Shown piece after piece: positions 33,353 to 43,508 of a stretch of DNA of 64,000 nucleotides. Where the stretch lies: NCBI RefSeq assembly GCF_000149955.1, contig NC_030992.1, forward strand, positions 2,593,477 to 2,657,476, in the 5' to 3' direction. The notes beneath the pieces were generated by a model. It saw only the letters and a list, made by a program, of their open reading frames with translations. It had not been told where the DNA came from and made no database searches. Made by a program: the position numbers and the translations under genes. Within the stretch, counting starts at the first letter, position 1. Every line of letters starts with the position of its first letter. The stretch is from Fusarium oxysporum f. sp. lycopersici 4287 (taxonomy: Eukaryota; Ascomycota; Sordariomycetes; Hypocreales; Nectriaceae).

Positions 33353-34447
33353 TCAAACCATGTGTCGCGGTTCCTCGCGAGGAAGCATATCCTCATATCG
33401 ATGGGACATTAGCTCAAGGTCATATCCATTCTTCTCGCCAATCGATCCCTGGTCGGGCAAGGGATAACTGCGGTCCCTGGTAGCCATAGGCGGTGACATG
33501 CTTGCCATGTTTCCACGAGGGAGATCGTGCTGGTTTTGACGCTTCTTCCAGAAGAAGAAACCTGCGATGCCGAGAAGTGCGAGGATACCAATAGTAACTC
33601 CAATACCAACACCGGCCTTCGCAGCACCAGACATGCCGCTGGAAGATTCTTCCTTCTTGTCTGAGTCGTCATCTGAAGAGTCAGAGGTAGCGGCAGCACC
33701 AGCCGCCTCGGAAGCTGTTGATGAGCTGTCGGCATCGGTGGAGGAAGCAGAGGCCTCAGATCCAGTGGCCTGTCAATGTTTAGTATTCAGCTTCCTTCAA
33801 CGCTTAATGTAACAGCCTTCTTACAGTAGGTTCGGTGGCACCGGCAGTTTCAGCCGTGGAACTCGCATCGACAACATCAGTCGAAGTAGCTTCAGGCGCC
33901 TCTGAAGTTACTGGGGGCGCAGCAGAGCTTGATGCAGCATCAGAGGTATCAGCCGCGGCAGGGGTTTCCGATGTTGCTGCTGCTACTTCGGACGAAGTTG
34001 CTACAGCTGCTGCAGATGTTGTCGCTGCGCCTGAAGCCGACGTTGCGGCAGCTTCTGGAAGGGCAGGGAGTTGCTGACCTAAGTCATGTCAGTCTTCACT
34101 ATTTTGTGTAAGATACTATTGAATTCTGGCAACATACCCACACAAAACCCGTTGCTCAAAAAGCTGGTAATATCGGCGTCTGCAGCATTGCATGACGGCG
34201 CTCTTGCGCACTCAGCCACACCCTTGATAAAGCTGGGGCTGACACAAATACAACCGGCCTGGGTGGCATCTGCGCAGCCCACAGTTGGCTTTACTGATTC
34301 AACACATGCGTTCTGGAGACCATCAGCACCTGTTTCGAGTGAATGCATAGTGATTAAGCGCTAGTCACTTACGACGCAGTCCTGAGCATAGACACCGAGA
34401 GTCTGTAAGGCGCCCAGCGCCACGAGAGTTGAAAGAGAGAAGCGCAT
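33353..34447 (-). CDS. CFEM-domain single-pass membrane protein
   Basis: Four exons, complement(join(33353..33769, 33825..34078, 34138..34312, 34373..34447)), 306 residues. Residues 1-21 are a signal peptide (MRFSLSTLVALGALQTLG...). The CFEM domain follows at about residues 23-83 and has exactly eight Cys (DCVNAC, VGC, AGCIC, AEC, PSC, GFC). An Ala/Ser/Thr/Glu-rich stalk spans about 85-215, then a TM helix at about 220-242 (GVTIGILALLGIAGFFFW) followed by a KKR stop-transfer and a 64-residue cytosolic tail with PP and Tyr residues. CFEM domains act in haem capture, adhesion and host sensing in fungi. This layout, one TM with a cytosolic tail rather than a GPI anchor or seven TMs, suggests a cell-surface sensor or anchored haem binder. 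The usual CFEM Asp for haem could not be fixed. The second intron boundary was chosen by phase (AAC GCA after CTCCAG). Confidence 0.85.
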
Positions 34448-34993
34448 GTCGGAGGAAGTATGCAGTGAGATAAAACCTCGCTACTTTGATAGATCGTTAG
34501 TAACCCGAGGTGAACCAAGTCCGAAGTTCACGACAGGCCGGATAAAGAGCTGAGTGTGAGAAGTGGTGGCAGGTGCGGTCACAGGGATGGATCGTGACAA
34601 TGGTGTCTCCAAATTTGCGATAAGAACGATAAAATGCCGCAGGTAGACCCAGGCACAATCCCTCAGCAGAATCGGAAAAGAAATCTTCAAATAGAAATGA
34701 GAGACGAGTCGGACAATGTCGTGTAATGTAACAGAAGTGGCTTGGTCCAATGTGGCACTCGATGCAGCGGATGGAGGGTCCCCGGGAAGAATACGAGTGA
34801 ATGAAGGTTGCGAATTTGTTGTTGTCGGTTTAGCCCAGAGTGAGCAATTCGAAAGGAAGGTGGAAAAGAACAATAAAGTAACGTAAGGAAAGAAGAATAC
34901 GAAGAATTGACCACAAGGAATGACTGGATGGTGAGATAACGAGGGACACTTGAGAGAGTGAAAGAGCCCAGCGCGGAAAGGTGGTCGTGAGAA

Positions 34994-35033
34994 GTCGAGT
35001 CGAGTCGAGTCGAGGACAGGACAGGACAGGACG
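34994..35033. repeat. GTCGA and GGACA pentamer arrays
   Basis: Four GTCGA units are followed directly by about four GGACA units, in the pyrimidine-rich (minus strand) upstream region of the CFEM gene. A short ATA run occurs at about 35,303-35,317. Confidence 0.9.
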
Positions 35034-37121
35034 AAAGCAGAATAGAAACGAAGCCGTTTGAGAACGGAAGAAAGAAAGGTGGGTTCAGGTGACGACAACA
35101 GCCAAAGGGAGAGAAAGTAAGAAAGTAAAGCGATCAATTGAAATGAGATGAGATGAGACGAAGTAAGGAATGAAGTGGACGGGGAACTGGGAAAAGAACG
35201 GGGGACCTGGTAAGATTGCACTGAGGTCAGAAAGAATGTAATGCAATGCAAACCCTCGCTCTTTCGTGGGAGGGAGCAACAAGCTGAAGAAGCAGAATAG
35301 GGTAATAATAATAATAATGCTTCAAGCACAAGCAAGCTTGGTCCAGTGCTGTTACAGACAAGGGCGACCCAGCTCGATGGGTATCAGATCCTTCCAGGGG
35401 ATGATCTAGCTTTACATAGACACGGGGGAGCCCTAGAAATAGAATAGATGGAAGCTTTCTGCCGGTCTAGGTACAGTACCTTACCTTCATCTGGGCTGCC
35501 AATTGGATGCCTGTTGGTTGTTTCTTCGCCCTCCGCCCTTGATTTTCCGACACTCTTTGTACACAAAACGCCTTGTGCATGCATTTGTGTGCCCCTGGCG
35601 GCTTGGTCTCCTGCAACACCAGGGACCGGATCCAACATCACAAAACTGACAAGCACCGCCATCAACGTCAGTTCCCTCTCTTTTCCCAAAAGGGGGCCAA
35701 TCATTCCCCAAGGGCACAAGCAAGCATAGCAAGATTGCCATTCAGGGCTGCGAGAGCGTTGCTAGCGGCGGGGGGTTACTGGATATTCCCCTGGCGCCAG
35801 GTACTAGCGCCAACTATCCCAGATTCCTTAGCTCACTTGGCCTGTTTACCGCCCAATAGCCATCTCCCGAGATGGTCTCGCTTGTTTCATCTGACTACCT
35901 TACTTAGGTATTTTCTGTATGTATTGATGTGTACCTGCGGGGACTGAGAGAAAATCACACATCCTAGATGTTCTTCTCTGACTCGTCTTGTTAAGTTTCC
36001 ATTACTTCGTTATGTGTGACTCTGTGAGATAAGGTATGTACCGAATGGCGCGCACGAGATTTCGGCTTCTTGCTCTCTTCTTTGTCCCTTCTCCCCTCCT
36101 TTACGTTACAGTCTTCTAGCGTCTTGGTCCTTTCGGGGCTGGTGCATCTATCTCAAACCTTATGCGGTTTGATACACGGTGACTACCAATGTTAGATTTT
36201 CTCTGACAGATACGAGACCGACACATTGGCGGAGCACAACAGATAATACGCAGACACAAATTACGCCCAGTGCAGTGCGCTTCACGAGGAGAGCCCACTT
36301 GCATTAACCAGAGGAAGCTGAGCTGCAGAAAGGAAACAACTCATCAAAGAGCGCCATTTATGCAACCCACTTCAGAACTCGTGACTTTTATTGGGATGTG
36401 CAAGCTGCATCCCAGCAAGCCCCAGAACAATGCGAGCACAACCAACCAGGACCCAATACCCAAATCCATGCTAGAATACGGAAATGCTTCTTTGATAACG
36501 CGTCTTGCACGGGATGACCGCCGTAGTGCACCCGGGCTATTGTGGACTGATTACGGACGGAGAGAGGCAGCAACTTGACCCCCATAGTTAACATCGAGCC
36601 TGAAGCAAATTCTTGACGACAGCCGTAGTGGAGAGTCATCTTAGTCAGAGTCCTTCATAGCTTCTGATGGATGTGGTCATCAACTAATGCCATGTATATT
36701 ATGGCGGTCAAAAAAAGCTAACTGCGAATCAAAGACAGTGATTCAATATGGCGAAGCTGATGCATCACGCGTCTTGCCTTTGCGTCACAGAGGCGGTAGG
36801 GACCGGTGCTTCTCTGTCAGATTCTTTGTACAGCCGCACATGACGAAACAACCGCGGCACATCCGCCTGTCACTTGTGCGACAATAACCTGGAGGCGGAT
36901 GGCCCCAGATCGGCCTCAGGGATTCACCCACGTAGCTTCTGACAATGGTACAAAGGGATCAAAATTGTGCTTCTAGCTCCCCGAACAAGGTCGGCTCAAC
37001 CTTGATGACATCAGGAAAGAAGAGTTTCATGCTTAGACAAACTCCTGAGCCATTTCATTCTGTAGATTTCCTGGACGTTGGATACAGAGGTTGCCTTTAT
37101 CTTTGTTTCATCCACAGACTT

Positions 37122-37130
<9 letters not shown>

Positions 37131-37153
<23 letters not shown>

Positions 37154-37154
37154 G
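37131..37154. repeat. (TG)12 microsatellite
   Basis: Twelve perfect TG units, preceded by interrupted TG/TTTG units from 37,121. Confidence 0.95.
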
Positions 37155-39371
37155 CAAATAGATACTTCATGTCCAGACCACGAGCTGAACTGTTCTTTTT
37201 AGCGTGAAACATTAGCCTCAAGATCTATCAATTCAAGGGAAAGAAACACAAGCAAATTCGAGAGCACACCTCACAAGAATGCTTTGGGCATATTTAAATG
37301 AGGTATGCAGCCTTGAGATCCCATTGTTAGACTTTTCATACTGTGTCTCCTTGATCCAAAGCGCCTAAGCTGTCATTGAGCGCATATTCGTCTTGATCAA
37401 ACAACTGACATAAGAAAATGTGCTCTTTATCCAATGGCATAATGTTCAGCCTTAACCACTCTGCTAGACGTCCTGCAGTCGGCTCACTTGATGGTGAGGG
37501 AGCCTTCGTAAGTTGCACTGAAATAATTACCTCTAACGGCGCTTTGAGGTTTCCTATGCACCAGGATTTTACTGTAGTTAACGTGACTCCTGGAGCAATA
37601 TCGCTGTCCATCTGGAATTACTCATTGGCCACTTAAATATATCGTGATTTCAACGACAGGTTTATGATGTTAGACAGTACTCAGATATGGAAGTCTTGAA
37701 GGTACCGCCTACAGTAAACCACCTTTCGACGAGGTACTTTGTACAAGTGAAAAATCCGTCTTATCTAACACATACACGATATTCTTGATCAGTGGAGCAC
37801 AATGACGATGCAATAATCGTCTTCGTCTTCGTTAACATAGGTAGGTTTGATATTAGGCAGATCGTCATCCACGTTTCACACAAGAGATAATTGTCAGTTT
37901 TGTCATACAACGTTGCGTGCTTAGGAATTTTATGAAGAAGAAGTGCTGCAAAGGCGAGGTACTGGTAAACATAGTCAACCACACGAGCTGATCCGCACAT
38001 TGTCATGTCAGTGGCCGGGTACGTTAATGTGTCAAGAGAATCGGGATCATGCATCCGAGCCATTGGATCCATACTTTATCCAGTAGCTTAGGTACCCATA
38101 GCTTGGGACCTGAATTACCGTTCTAGCGACAAGAAAACATGAGACCTAGATCCTAGTGACGACAGAAATAATTGGGTAAGCTTTGTCAAACCTTGGAGGG
38201 CCTTCAGGTTTGTTAATTTTGGTCTGGTCAAAGGTTAGAGGCTTTTTTGCTACGTGACGGCTATTTTGGCATATTTTGGAAAAGGCTGGAAAGTCCGCAC
38301 ACCTCGAGGCATTGAAAACAGCTAGAGTCTGGTCTACAACCCAACTGAATCTTACGGACTGCCTAAACCATTAATTGGTGTATTCTTGATGATGTAATGC
38401 CCTCAACTGGCAGCTGAATGTCCAACACTGGGGATGGATTCTGTAATAAAGCACATACCTACCTAGTCTGGCAGGAATGCGAATGTCTAGAATAACGTTG
38501 AAGTTCCATCAGATGGGATTACAAGACACCGCGTCGAGCAAAACATTAGAAGCTTAATTGGGAAACGAAATTCGTGACACCATATTATAAGGCAGACCGC
38601 GATAGCAAGTGTGCAGCCTACAGCCTACAAAATTGAGACATGAAGCTTAGATGATTCTCGTCACCTTGATTACCAGTATTCTCTCAATTTTATTAACGCC
38701 AACTTTTCTTCTGGGTCTTTACTGAAAGTGAAGACGATCACTTGCCAATTCCTGCACATCATGTCGTGGTTGATTGACTCGGGGATTTTTGTAGGCCGGG
38801 AGCCCGATGGTGACCGTGCGCCGGGAATAACAGCTCGGGGTCCAAATTTGATGAGCCGATGAAAAGAGCTGGTCAATTGGAGCAAGCTGTGCAAGCCAGC
38901 AAGGCGCCTCGTTGCACGCTCGCCTGGAAGGACCGGGTCGAATTGAGGTCTAGACTCTCTGTTAGCTTGTGCATTTTGGGAAATGGATCGACCAAGAGAC
39001 AACGGGTCCAGTGCAAATGTATCCAGTACTGAGGCTTCAAGGACCCAGGAGCCAGGATTGTTTAGAATGCTCTGAAAACAATGACACTTTGACTGTAGGA
39101 AAGAAGAATGAAATGTTGTTCTTCAATGCTAGAGGTCTCATATAAACTATAGAGAGGTATCAGGGGTACTTGTAGGCCTCAAAAATGAACAAGGCCACGC
39201 CAATGTGCTGCTGGCTTTGAATTCAAGATCATCTACTCTACTACACGAGCAGCAAAGAAGGGTTGCGCTGCATGTACCCTGAACTTTAGTGGAGTTCCAG
39301 GCATTACATCATTTTAACGACTTTCGCTTCCCGTTCTTCTGGGAAAATGCATCCCTGTGCTTAACTTAGTC

Positions 39372-39410
39372 CCCAGCCCAGCCCAGCCCAGCCCAGCCCA
39401 GTCCAGTCCA
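39372..39410. repeat. CCCAG pentamer array
   Basis: About six CCCAG units followed by two degenerate TCCAG units, roughly 460 bp upstream of the PRP24 start codon. Confidence 0.92.
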
Positions 39411-39831
39411 CTGGAAGCTGTCGAATTATTGGCAGCAGCTTTTTTTCCCACTCCACGCGTGCAGTCTTGCAGACTCATACAAGGCAACCGCTGATCAACC
39501 TCAGGCTGCCTTTGGTCTGCGTCCTCTAAATCCAGGCCTCCATTATTTCATTTCCTACTGACTCAGCGGAGCTGAACAGGTACTGCCAGACGGCAGACAC
39601 CATTATCCCAATCTTTCAGTCTCTCCTTTACCAGATCCCAAACTTTCTCATCGCATCCAGCCCTTCATTCCCACGAACCCGAGAGGTTCCGCGACAGCGT
39701 CGACACGTACACGTTCCTCGACTACCTGTTTCCAACAATTTCTGGTCTTTCGACTGCCCCCCCGGTTTCACCTTCAAACATCCTATGCGCCGCTATTGAG
39801 GTTGTATCGATAATACCAAGAGCATACTGTG

Positions 39832-39882
39832 ATGCGCCTCCACCAAAACGTGCACACGCGACAAACATGGTCAACCCAGTAG
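39832..39882 (+). promoter_or_regulatory. Upstream ORF overlapping the PRP24 start codon
   Basis: ATG at 39832 opens a 16-codon frame plus TAG that ends at 39882, 13 bases past the PRP24 A at 39867 and out of frame with it. A second five-codon upstream ORF lies at 39785-39799. Whether either is in the mRNA depends on the unknown transcription start. Confidence 0.4.
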
Positions 39883-42800
39883 GCGAAGAGAACTGGCTTG
39901 CCTATCTCGAAGAGATCGTCCGCAACGCCTCCGACCTCGAGCAGCGAGTCAATACTGTCGAACATTACAAGCTGGCTGTTGGCTCTGAGCCTGGTAGCTT
40001 GCGCATCTGGCTTGCCTACTGCAACTACTTCTGGTCCTTGTGGGAAGCTACTCAGACCCCTACAGGCCATGGCTGGTCTGATGAAGAGCGCATGCTCGGC
40101 CGAGAGCTCTTTTCCTTCGGCGGCGCTCTCGACTTGTGGCAGCAAGGCTACGAGGCTATTCGCTACCGCCTAGGGGATAGTCATCTGCTCTGGGATCGCT
40201 GGATCTCACTGGAGATGGAATTGCTGGCTAAGACGAGAACCCCCGAAGGCATAAAGCGCATCACGCATCTTTACCGTGACCGCCTGCTTACTCCCCATCT
40301 TACCTGGGACGAAACATCCCAGAACTTCTCTACTTTCCTATCAGAGTATAACCGCACTGCATGGGAGGAATCCATGAAGGATGTTACCACCAATGCCCAG
40401 GAGACGAAACGACTGATCGCCGCTCGAGACCCCTACGAATCTGCTCTGAAGAAAGCGGCGGACGCAGGCGATGTCGAAGCCCAGAAAACGGCCTTCACTA
40501 CGTATCTCGAGTGGGAGATGCTTCAGAGTAAGCGCAGCAACGACAATCCCGAAATTGGAATTGATCTATGCCGCGGCCTCTACGCACGTGCTCTCACCGG
40601 TGCTCTTGCTACAGACCAAAATACCTGGTACGAGTACATCGTTTTTCTATCCTCATCCAACACCGATCTCCAAGCGCCGAGCAGTCTACTGGACGTACTC
40701 CGTAGAGCTGTTCAGCACTGCCCCTGGTCCGGCCTTCTCTGGAATAGATACATTATGTGCGCCGAAGAGGCTAAGCGTCCATTCGCTGAGGTTGAGTCCA
40801 TCAAACATTCTGCAACTAGTGAGGATCAATTACTCAAAGATGGCATGGAGGGAATGATCGAAATGTATGTGGCTTGGTGTGGGTTCCTGAAACGCAATGC
40901 TATGGATGCTAGTGCCTCCGACGAGGCTGTTGATGTTGCCGATGTCGGTCTTATTGCAGCTCTGGAGGACGTTTCAGTTGTTGGAAAGCGACTCTACGAC
41001 AAGGACTTCCAGGGTGACCCCAAATTTCGACTTGAGCGCATCTACATTCAGTATCTCACAGAAAAGAAGGGTGCCGTGGACGAAGCTAGAGCTCAGTGGA
41101 ACAAACTGGCAGCCCTACAAATCCATGCAGATAACCACGACTTTTGGTTCAGGTATTATATGTGGGAGATGCTCATCTTCTCATCAGCCGGTGCCCAAGA
41201 CAACAGAAGCCCTACGCCTTCGTCTGGCGGTGGCACTTATCGAATACCAACTCTAGCTACTGCTGTTCTTACCCGTGCTGTTGCTCGCAGAACTATTGAC
41301 TGGCCAGAGAAAGTTCTGGAGGTGTATATGCAGCATTGCAACGACTACGAAATGCCACTGCCGTTGCGAAAGGCAGCGGACCGGGTTCACAAAACCGGGA
41401 AAGAAGTAAAAAAGCGCAGGGAACGGGAGGAACAAGAGAAGGCTGCGGCCTATGCCGCGTACTACACTGCCCCTGAAACCCTAGAGAAGGGCCAGGGGGT
41501 TACATCACCGGGTGGTTCTAAGAGGAAAAGGGATTTGGAAGTTGACCCCACAGATGGACCTGAAAACAACAGCAAGCGACAAAGGAATGAGCCCAACGGG
41601 GTGGTGTCTGAACAAGCTCTGGCAACTCAACACGGCCAGCCCCTAAAGAGAGACAGGGAGAATTCGACCATCCTCGTCTCCAATCTTCCGGCCGATGTTG
41701 ATAAAACCAAGCTTCGACAATATTTCAAAGAGTACGGCCACATCAACAACATAACGGCTCTGGTCCGCGAGGAGAAGACCGATTCCTCGACAGCACTCAT
41801 CGAATTCAAGTCCCCTGAAGAAGCTCAATCCGCCTTGTTGAGAGACGGCAAATACTTCGGTCAGTCACAACTTACCGTAAAGCTAGGGAACGATTTGACC
41901 GTTTACGTTGCAAATTATCCTCCTGCTGCTGATCAAAAGTACATTCGCGACCTTTTCAAAGATTGCGGCGAGATCTTGAGCATCAGATTGCCCAGCCTGA
42001 AGGTCGATGCCCGACGCCGGTTTTGCTATGTCTCGTTCCGAGATCAGGAGGCATCAGCGAAAGCTGTGAAGAAAGATGGCACGGTTCTCGAAGGAGGCTT
42101 GAAACTACTCGCCAAATATTCTGACCCCAGTCACAAGAAGGCTCGTGAAGGTGCCCTTGCAGAAGGCAGAGAGATACATATCAGCAATTTGGATCGAACG
42201 GCAACCGAGGCGGATCTGAAAGAAGTCTTTTCCAAGTATGGCAATGTCACGCGAGTCAATCTCCCCCGCAACCTGGTGGGTAAGACTAAAGGATTCGCTT
42301 TCATTGATTTTGCGACCAAAGAGGAGGCCGAGAAGGCCGTGGCAGAAATGAACAATACCAAGTTCAAGAGCCAGATCCTAGAAGTTGCTCTTTCCAAAGA
42401 GTCAAAGATTAAACGTGCTGCAACAACCGTTGTTGCGGATACCGCCAGAAGCTCGCCTGCGCCTTCACCGCACGATGCTGAGGGTGACGAAGCAATGGAA
42501 GACGCACCCGATGAAGCTCAGTCTAAACCCACCGCAGCAGACATCTCAGCCAAGACGATCGCTCTTATGGGCTTACCTGATACTGTGAACGATGCACGAA
42601 TCCGAGCACTCGTCGAGCCTTTGGGTGCTATTGTGAAGCTAACTGTGCTCCCTGGCAATGGTGGCGCTAAAATCGAGTTTGTCGATGCAGCCACTGCGGG
42701 AAAGGCGAGTTTGCAGCTCAATAGTATGGACTTTGAGGGTCATAAGCTTCGAACTGGCACAATGGATGAACTTCGGCAAGCCAAGGCAGAACGTACCCAG

Positions 42801-43106
42801 GACCGTATTGTCTACGGGAAAAGGGACAGGGACAGGATCAAGGGTCAAGAACAGAAAACGAAGGCTGCAGGTAGCTCGTCAACCACTCTCATGCCACCGC
42901 CAACTTCAATCCGGCGACCAGTGCTTGGGAAACCTGGCCCTCGCCGTGGTCTTGGCTTCAAGCCCAGCGCACCCAAGCCAGCTCAGAATGGCGATTCTGA
43001 TACCTCGTCAAAGAAGAACAACGCCGACTTCAAGGCGATGTTTCTCGCCAGTGGTCAAGATAACAAGAAAGGAGACGAAGGAGAAAAGTCTGGGTCTGAA
43101 TCATAA
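39867..43106 (+). CDS. PRP24: U4/U6 snRNA-annealing factor Prp24/SART3
   Basis: Single exon, 1,079 residues, ATG with A at -3 (ACAAACATGG). Residues 1-520 form HAT helical repeats (WLAYLEEIV, SLRIWLAYCNYFW, LLWDRWISLEMEL, TWYEYIVFL, LLWNRYIMC). After a charged linker (KKRREREEQEKAAAY) and a basic KRKR patch come four RRMs at about 600-674, 677-752, 768-843 and 896-965. RRM3 has a full RNP1 (KGFAFIDF) and RNP2 (IHISNL). The C-terminus has the Lsm-interaction motif near 1050-1062 (NNADFKAMFLASGQ). This HAT plus RRM plus Lsm-tail layout is that of SART3 and S. pombe Prp24, while budding-yeast Prp24 lacks the HAT part. It reanneals U4 and U6 snRNA and binds the Lsm2-8 ring in the nucleus. It is convergent with the DEAH helicase gene, with 402 bp between stops. 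Confidence 0.95.
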   Translation: MVNPVGEENWLAYLEEIVRNASDLEQRVNTVEHYKLAVGSEPGSLRIWLAYCNYFWSLWEATQTPTGHGWSDEERMLGRELFSFGGALDLWQQGYEAIRYRLGDSHLLWDRWISLEMELLAKTRTPEGIKRITHLYRDRLLTPHLTWDETSQNFSTFLSEYNRTAWEESMKDVTTNAQETKRLIAARDPYESALKKAADAGDVEAQKTAFTTYLEWEMLQSKRSNDNPEIGIDLCRGLYARALTGALATDQNTWYEYIVFLSSSNTDLQAPSSLLDVLRRAVQHCPWSGLLWNRYIMCAEEAKRPFAEVESIKHSATSEDQLLKDGMEGMIEMYVAWCGFLKRNAMDASASDEAVDVADVGLIAALEDVSVVGKRLYDKDFQGDPKFRLERIYIQYLTEKKGAVDEARAQWNKLAALQIHADNHDFWFRYYMWEMLIFSSAGAQDNRSPTPSSGGGTYRIPTLATAVLTRAVARRTIDWPEKVLEVYMQHCNDYEMPLPLRKAADRVHKTGKEVKKRREREEQEKAAAYAAYYTAPETLEKGQGVTSPGGSKRKRDLEVDPTDGPENNSKRQRNEPNGVVSEQALATQHGQPLKRDRENSTILVSNLPADVDKTKLRQYFKEYGHINNITALVREEKTDSSTALIEFKSPEEAQSALLRDGKYFGQSQLTVKLGNDLTVYVANYPPAADQKYIRDLFKDCGEILSIRLPSLKVDARRRFCYVSFRDQEASAKAVKKDGTVLEGGLKLLAKYSDPSHKKAREGALAEGREIHISNLDRTATEADLKEVFSKYGNVTRVNLPRNLVGKTKGFAFIDFATKEEAEKAVAEMNNTKFKSQILEVALSKESKIKRAATTVVADTARSSPAPSPHDAEGDEAMEDAPDEAQSKPTAADISAKTIALMGLPDTVNDARIRALVEPLGAIVKLTVLPGNGGAKIEFVDAATAGKASLQLNSMDFEGHKLRTGTMDELRQAKAERTQDRIVYGKRDRDRIKGQEQKTKAAGSSSTTLMPPPTSIRRPVLGKPGPRRGLGFKPSAPKPAQNGDSDTSSKKNNADFKAMFLASGQDNKKGDEGEKSGSES

Positions 43107-43508
43107 GTGCAGGGTCAGTCGCTGGCTTTGAGTGGTATACTGATGTAGCATAATGTAATTCATTAAACTTCAATGATATCCAGGGGACTAGGGAAGGGAA
43201 GGGCATGTTTATTAGATGGAACTGTACGAATAAATGCAGTTGTCGAATGCGAACCAATCAAATCAAACCTGAGCTATCATGCGGTCTTATTCTTTCATTT
43301 GCGTATTGCTCAGATGGCTTTCCACTGATCTTCGAGGCCAGGTCAGCTATACGCCAATCACTCCCCAAGAAACTCTGGCAAGATAAACAATAAGCACCTT
43401 CCTCCCAGCATGTGCAACTTGTCTCCCGTTCTGGTTTCTGGCATCCTACGATGACCTTGATATTCAGTTTACCGCTAGTCAAACAAGACACCCATATAAT
43501 ACGTATTC
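43107..43508. other. Intergenic between convergent genes
   Basis: 402 bp of terminator sequence for PRP24 (+) and the DEAH helicase (-). No gene was seen. Confidence 0.6.

Larger units (their letters stand above)
34448..39866. other. Large gene-poor gap, 5.4 kb
   Basis: This lies between divergent genes (CFEM, -, and PRP24, +). From about 34,500 to 35,330 the minus strand is strongly pyrimidine-rich, which looks like a long promoter/leader of the CFEM gene and produces long but low-complexity frames (one of 284 codons). The rest has microsatellites and unremarkable AT-rich DNA. A 110-codon minus-strand frame at 38,670-39,002 has more balanced composition than its surroundings and could be a relic, but has no ATG start or known domain. 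No RNA gene was recognised. Confidence 0.5.

Noticed and set aside
34994..35033. Pentamer arrays as a CRISPR-like structure
   Set aside because: The units are adjacent without spacers, so this is an ordinary microsatellite.
34481..35335. 284-codon minus-strand frame upstream of the CFEM gene
   Set aside because: CT-rich leader sequence reading as Ser/Leu/Phe/Pro; no ATG-supported start, no domain, and it lies in the CFEM promoter.
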